Assembly: GCA_905250885.1 (NCBI GenBank)
Contig: CAJNOQ010002613.1
Coordinates: forward strand, 1-23,458
Direction: 5' to 3'
DNA length: 23,458 nucleotides
Source: Didymodactylos carnosus
Lineage: Eukaryota; Rotifera; Eurotatoria; Philodinida; Philodinidae
The notes under the pieces are model-generated. The model was not told the origin of the DNA. It saw only the letters and a program-made list of their open reading frames with translations, and ran no database searches. This document shows, piece by piece, positions 18,992 through 23,458 of the stretch (within the stretch, counting starts at the first letter, position 1; each line of letters begins with the position of its first letter). Position numbers and translations under genes: made by a program.

Positions 18992-19844
18992 AGTAACAGC
19001 TTCTTTCGAGGCTAAGAAATCTCTGAATAAAAATAGACAGTATCTCAAAGTAGGTTGATTAATGTACCTAAATTAGACTGATAGAAGATCCATGTAATCT
19101 TCAAACAAGGGAATAGTTTTTATATTCAAGTATTTGAATACTTCAGCCATTTTTCATTTCCACGGATCGAAAACCACTTTGAAAAACTCAAAGGTTTCTC
19201 AAAGTCATTTCATCAAATTAAACATCTGATTTTGTATAGAAATTCATATTTTGAGCTTTCTAGGTTAACATATGGCTGTGTTATTTGCAAATCATCTGAA
19301 GGATTTGTCGAAAAAGACGCTAGTTTTTAATATTTTGCGAATATCTCAGCAAGAAAAAAACAGCTTGTTTCAAGGCGCACCTTTTGACGTATAAACGAAG
19401 GGTATAGTTCTTAACCCCAAAACTAGACAGGTTCTTGAACATAGGGTCTCGAATTTTGACCTTGAAAATTCAATACCTGACCAAACTTTCAATTTTGGGT
19501 TTGGAGACTTGAAAGTGGCTTGTCTAAGATCAGTTTTTAATGAGGAATCGAATGAGATCAAGCTCGAGTCTCTAGAACAAAACCTGACGAAACGGCGACG
19601 TTTTTCGAAAAACCAAGATTTTTGACCTTATTGGCTTCTCCTCAGTATTCTAAGGTTTTTGTCGGCGAGGAAATGTTTTCTGAGGCTGGGATGATCATAT
19701 TTGTGATCAGCTCAATGCGCTGAACAAGAATATGTATCTCAAAGTCGAAAACAAATTTCACTCGAAGTTTGCTTTACGTGCATCTTACACCGTTTGATAG
19801 AGAATTTCACGGGCTACAAAATGAAATCTAAGACCATTATGAGA

Positions 19845-21762
19845 AAATGTAACTGGGTGCATATGATGCTGTTACCCGTTGCAAAGAATCTGCAATTATT
19901 CGTTATATACGTTTCAACAAAAAAAGACAACCGGACGATTATTATGATGTTCTGATGTTGTTTTTATCGATGTGTGATAGATCTGTCATATCAAGCGGTG
20001 ATTCATATCAACAGTATTATGATAGGTATTTTTTGTGATTTGGTTGATGGCAGCATTGAACGAGTGAAATGTTCTTGATGAAAATATGCAGAAATACGAG
20101 CCATTTAATGTTGAATTAGAAGTAACGGAAGCAGTTTTTACTAGAGAATCAGAAACAAGTGAAATCGACGAATGGACAAAGATAGTTACGAGAAAAGATC
20201 GTGAAAATGAACAACTTCAGTTATTCAGAAGCGAGCAAAGCGTTGATATCAACAATATGTTTCCGAATAAGTCAGACAAAACGTTAACGAATTCAGATCA
20301 AATTCGACAAATGACTATTAAAGATAACAATGATATTCAGCTATTAGAACAATGAATGCGCCCACAGGAACTTGTGTGTTTCGTATTAGCGGTTCCACAC
20401 ATCATAGTACCCTTGGCTTACGCGAACAACTAAATAAGAGTTACGATCAGTTATCATCAGATAAACTTAACAGCTATCGAACCAAAATCAGACGCGTTAA
20501 ACTGAAGTTTGTGATAAAATTTCACTTATGAACTATAGTATGTGGTCCACCGATGTCAAGATATTAAAGCTGTAACGTGATACTCAGCGATTTCTGGTGA
20601 TATCGGTGTAATTCCTGTTGGTGCTTTTTATCAATATCCAGGTATTGGTCAACGTTTATATGATGAATATGTCGACCTCTTTTTGGATCATTTTGAATTT
20701 GTTGAATTGAAAACGAATATGCGCCAAAGTAAAGCTACGCTGTTCCGTGCATTTTTAAATTGTCTTCGCAAAAAGAAGAAGGAACGTTTTTCAGAAGAAG
20801 ATCACGCATTTTTGTATCAGTGTCATCAACGATATTTAATAGGCGGTTATGATGGACAAGCGTTGCATATTTTAGTTCGAAATGATAAAATAATTGCCCG
20901 TAATCACAAAATGTTGGAAGAAGTTTGCACGCAAATAGTAGTCACTATACCATCCCTTAAAAAGACATTGTTAAATCTGATCGTGTTAACATTAGAAACT
21001 CTAGAGCTTGGTACTGGTGCAAAAGTAATGATAACAAAAAACACTATTATAACAGACGAATTTGTTAATAGAAGTTTTTTGTACAATTATTGAATTTTTA
21101 TATGATGATGATGGAACAATAGTAGACAAAATCATGTTGAAATCGGATGAAGCCCGAGTTGATATTGAACACAGACAGGAATGTAGTGACTATAGTGAAT
21201 TGAGCAGTATTTGCGTAGGACGAACAAATGTTGAATCAGATGAAAATAATCCTATGAAAAAGTAAATATCTTGGTCAACAGTTTCCAATAAAACTTGCTT
21301 GGACTGCTACAGCTGATAAAATACAGGGTGCAACTGTAACTGAATTAGTTTGCTGTACAGGAACACTATTTGGACCTGGTCGAGATAATACACAGTTATT
21401 AAGAATATCACCAGTTAGTGATGACGATGTACAACTATGTCTCATGGATGTTTTCGAAGATAAGTTTTATTGTGATGAACAAATTGGGAAGAAAGGACGA
21501 ATTGTACCACTACGAAATGCAGAAATTCTTATGGGTGCATTCATTGTTCTAATAGTTGAATATCATGGATGTGTTAGCCTCGAAAATACTTGGACATACG
21601 TTATTGACTATTCCAATTCTCGAAAAAAGTTGAAAAACTTAACATTAACGTATATTTTTTGTTAATTTTAAAGGAATGGAACGAATTAATCGATTCGCTT
21701 CGTGAACTAAAACTATTGAAACCTGAAAAGCTACGTGATGAACCTTTAGCAACATTTTAGAT
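19845..21762 (+). pseudogene. Degenerate Helitron/PIF1-type helicase
   Basis: Fragments in several frames line up in order with the Helitron helicase region. SAIIRYIRFNKKRQPDDYYD and LMLF (about 19884-19960) match the segment before the helicase, and KYEPFNVELE (20092-20121) the linker. APTGTCVFRISGSTHHS (from 20358) and LSSDKLNSYRTKIRRVK match the region after Walker A. DIGVIPVGAFYQYPG with FEFVELKTNMRQ (20599-20725) is the motif III region. AKVMITKNTIITDEFVN and QFPIKLAWTATADKIQGATV (about 21280-21340) are the C-terminal helicase motifs. Stops or frame changes occur near 20036, 20353, 20528, 21070 and 21264. The Walker A loop is missing, and the Walker B site is destroyed after LKFVI. The Rep domain and both ends of the element were not found. 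The product cannot be functional. Confidence 0.78.
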
Positions 21763-23458
21763 TTTTAACATTTTCATTTCGCACGTTAGAAAAATTGTAG
21801 AACAATAGGCGTATCCTGATTGGTAGGAGTAACAAGGATGCTCCCACCCAATGATTCATAATTTTTTCAGCAAAAGGCTTTCATACTGCTTCTGAGACGG
21901 TTTTAGGATTCATTTATCCACATCTCTGGATCTGAAGATCACGATATCGCTGATAAACGCTCGTGCGTAGTAGACCTCTATTTTTTGTTTTTATCATACA
22001 CTTCAGTTTTTAAGGCTTTAGGCTACACCATTAACGTTCACGTATTAGAAATAGAAGTGTCGTCCAAATCGTGCTTTTGTTCATTTAACAGAGAGATTAC
22101 GTTGTGAGCTAGATTAGGGCATCTAATCAGAAATTACCAAAAGTCTACAAATTCACTAATCTTCTTCCAGCTTGTAAAAAATTCAAAAATCATGACGAAT
22201 CTCATTGAAAATGAAGTCTCTAAAAGATATTTGAAAAGGTCGTTTATCGAGTCATCATTTGTTCCGTTTCGCGCTAATTCTATTGATATTTTTGCTTGAA
22301 AATATTCAAAAAATCACTACTAATTCTCGACTTCTTCACACCAAAATAAGCAACATTACACTTAATGATTTAGTTCCAAAGTGAGATTTTTGTTTGTAGT
22401 GTATCTGTATCAATGGTTTCACTGAAATTATTCCAATATCGAGAAACATGAACAGTATGTTACAGTATATTACCGATTTACTTGGTTGATACTTCATTAA
22501 ACACGGAGAAACATGACTTTGTAAACCTAACATTTAAGAAACGTTCGAGTTGAGTTTGAAGCATAAAGTTTTTTTCGACTTATTGACAGAATTGTTGATA
22601 TTGAATAATCTGCTGAATTGCAAAATGAAACGGCATGAAATTTATCCTGTATCCTTTAGGCAATTTTCTACGATCAATGAGCTGAAGGAAATCGGCAATC
22701 TGAACGATGACGCTTATTACAACAATATTTGGATGTTTGAATATACCTACCTCTTCACAAAAATAATATTGTTATTATTTCATATATATAATGTCGGATA
22801 GCAATAATATTAATAATAATTATAGTAATTATTGTATCAAATCTGTACGATGTAAGTGATTATTGAAGAACTCTATTTTCATGTGTCTACACATAGGCGA
22901 AATCTTTCAGTTGATTATCCGGTTTCTTCATGCTCAAAAAAAGAACCATCTTATGACTTGCATCTTACTTTTTTCTCCCGTACATTAAGACGAATTATCC
23001 GTCTTATTTTAAGATACTTACTTCCAGTGCGAATTACGTCTATCGTATTTCTATAACAGACCGAGAGATCCATCACTAGTGATGGATCTATTTATCTAGC
23101 TAATAAACATTTAGATGATAAAGAAGATCGATATATGACTATAATAGGTAATTGTCTTCGTTTCTGAAGCTATTCTCACTCGGAAAGCGACATACTGATC
23201 CCTAAAGTTAGTTTCACTAAAAACGCTGCTACTATTTGTTAAAAATTGCAGTTGTTTTTAAATGTTTACAAAACCTCAACATTCTACTTTGTTTCTCCTT
23301 CGGAAAAAGTCTCTTTCGGTGGGAAAAACTAAGAAAGAGGAAGAACTGTCTACAGCTTTAGCCTCTCCTTCCTGTCAATAACTTATATCATTGTCATAAC
23401 AATGAAAAAAACCTCTTTTGCAATTTTTCTTTGTTTAGAAGGTCTAAAAAATGGTTTT
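21763..23458. other. Non-coding right end of the window
   Basis: No convincing gene. Short frames at 22336-22533 (-), 22550-22801 (+) and 22856-23056 (+) lack domains and are of a size expected by chance in AT-rich DNA. One perfect 24-bp palindrome lies at 23066-23089. The right boundary of the Helitron remnant, if preserved, should be in the first part of this stretch, but no CTRR end with a hairpin could be fixed. Confidence 0.45.
23066..23089. repeat. Perfect 24-bp palindrome
   Basis: The half-site is GTGATGGATCT, inverted around a central TA. The half-site resembles the end of the MITE at 10740 (CAGCGATGGATCCAGG), so this may be two MITE ends left head to head. Confidence 0.7.

Larger units (their letters stand above)
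17389..19844. other. Long non-coding region with MITE remnants
   Basis: The region starts with the acetyltransferase 3' flank (AATAAA at 17636-17641). It includes a G-rich hairpin (GGTGG/CCACC around 17793-17806), an imperfect inverted repeat at about 18011-18180, a solo MITE end (about 18566-18621) and a complete MITE (18765-18991). Frames of 63 codons on the minus strand at 18328-18519, 18857-19048 and 19370-19561 have no domain; the second overlaps the MITE. From 19100 to 19840 no recognisable feature was seen. Confidence 0.5.

Noticed and set aside
22550..23056. Two short plus-strand frames (83 and 66 codons) near the right end
   Set aside because: No domains, no consistent splice signals, non-ATG starts for at least one, and lengths expected by chance.

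Overview
The window looks like nuclear DNA of a compact, AT-rich animal genome, most likely a bdelloid rotifer. The pointers are: genes split by many introns of about 50-80 bp with GT...AG borders; a metazoan-type Mediator subunit; a PR/SET-domain zinc-finger gene; an intronless F-box/leucine-rich protein of the kind that is very abundant in bdelloids; and splice-acceptor-like sites a few bases upstream of every start codon, as expected where spliced-leader trans-splicing occurs. The species assignment is an inference from style and family content, not proof.

Layout. 1-2.9 kb has no gene and is dominated by blocks of a short palindromic repeat built on AAGATCTT, most of it inside one 808-bp element with inverted ends. 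2.95-3.59 kb (+) encodes MED7 in two exons. 4.92-10.28 kb (+) is a 15-exon gene for a 1,224-residue PRDM-like protein: a PR domain at the N-terminus, an AT-hook-like motif and at least six scattered C2H2/C2HC fingers. Its intron 13 carries a foldback element. 10.3-12.3 kb is intergenic with a small hAT-type MITE. 12.29-12.81 kb (-) encodes a secreted protein made of five tandem cysteine modules. 13.73-14.81 kb (-) encodes an F-box protein, and its 3' flank is half of a large imperfect inverted repeat. 14.8-16.6 kb holds another hAT-like MITE and a duplicated block of about 150 bp. 16.63-17.39 kb (+) encodes a membrane-anchored GNAT acetyltransferase of NAT8 type. 17.4-19.8 kb is non-coding, with a third hAT-like MITE (perfect 8-bp target duplication) and a fragment of a relative. 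19.85-21.76 kb (+) is a wrecked Helitron/PIF1-type helicase. The remainder to 23,458 shows no convincing gene.

The five intact genes are ordinary eukaryotic single genes and form no pathway or operon. Two act in the nucleus (MED7 in RNA polymerase II transcription, the PRDM-like protein as a likely DNA- or chromatin-binding regulator). One is probably a ubiquitin-ligase adaptor, one a membrane acetyltransferase and one a secreted disulfide-rich protein. The most striking features not explained by gene content are the AAGATCTT element, the long intronic foldback that would be transcribed as double-stranded RNA, the inverted repeat reaching the F-box gene tail, and the acceptor sites next to all five start codons.
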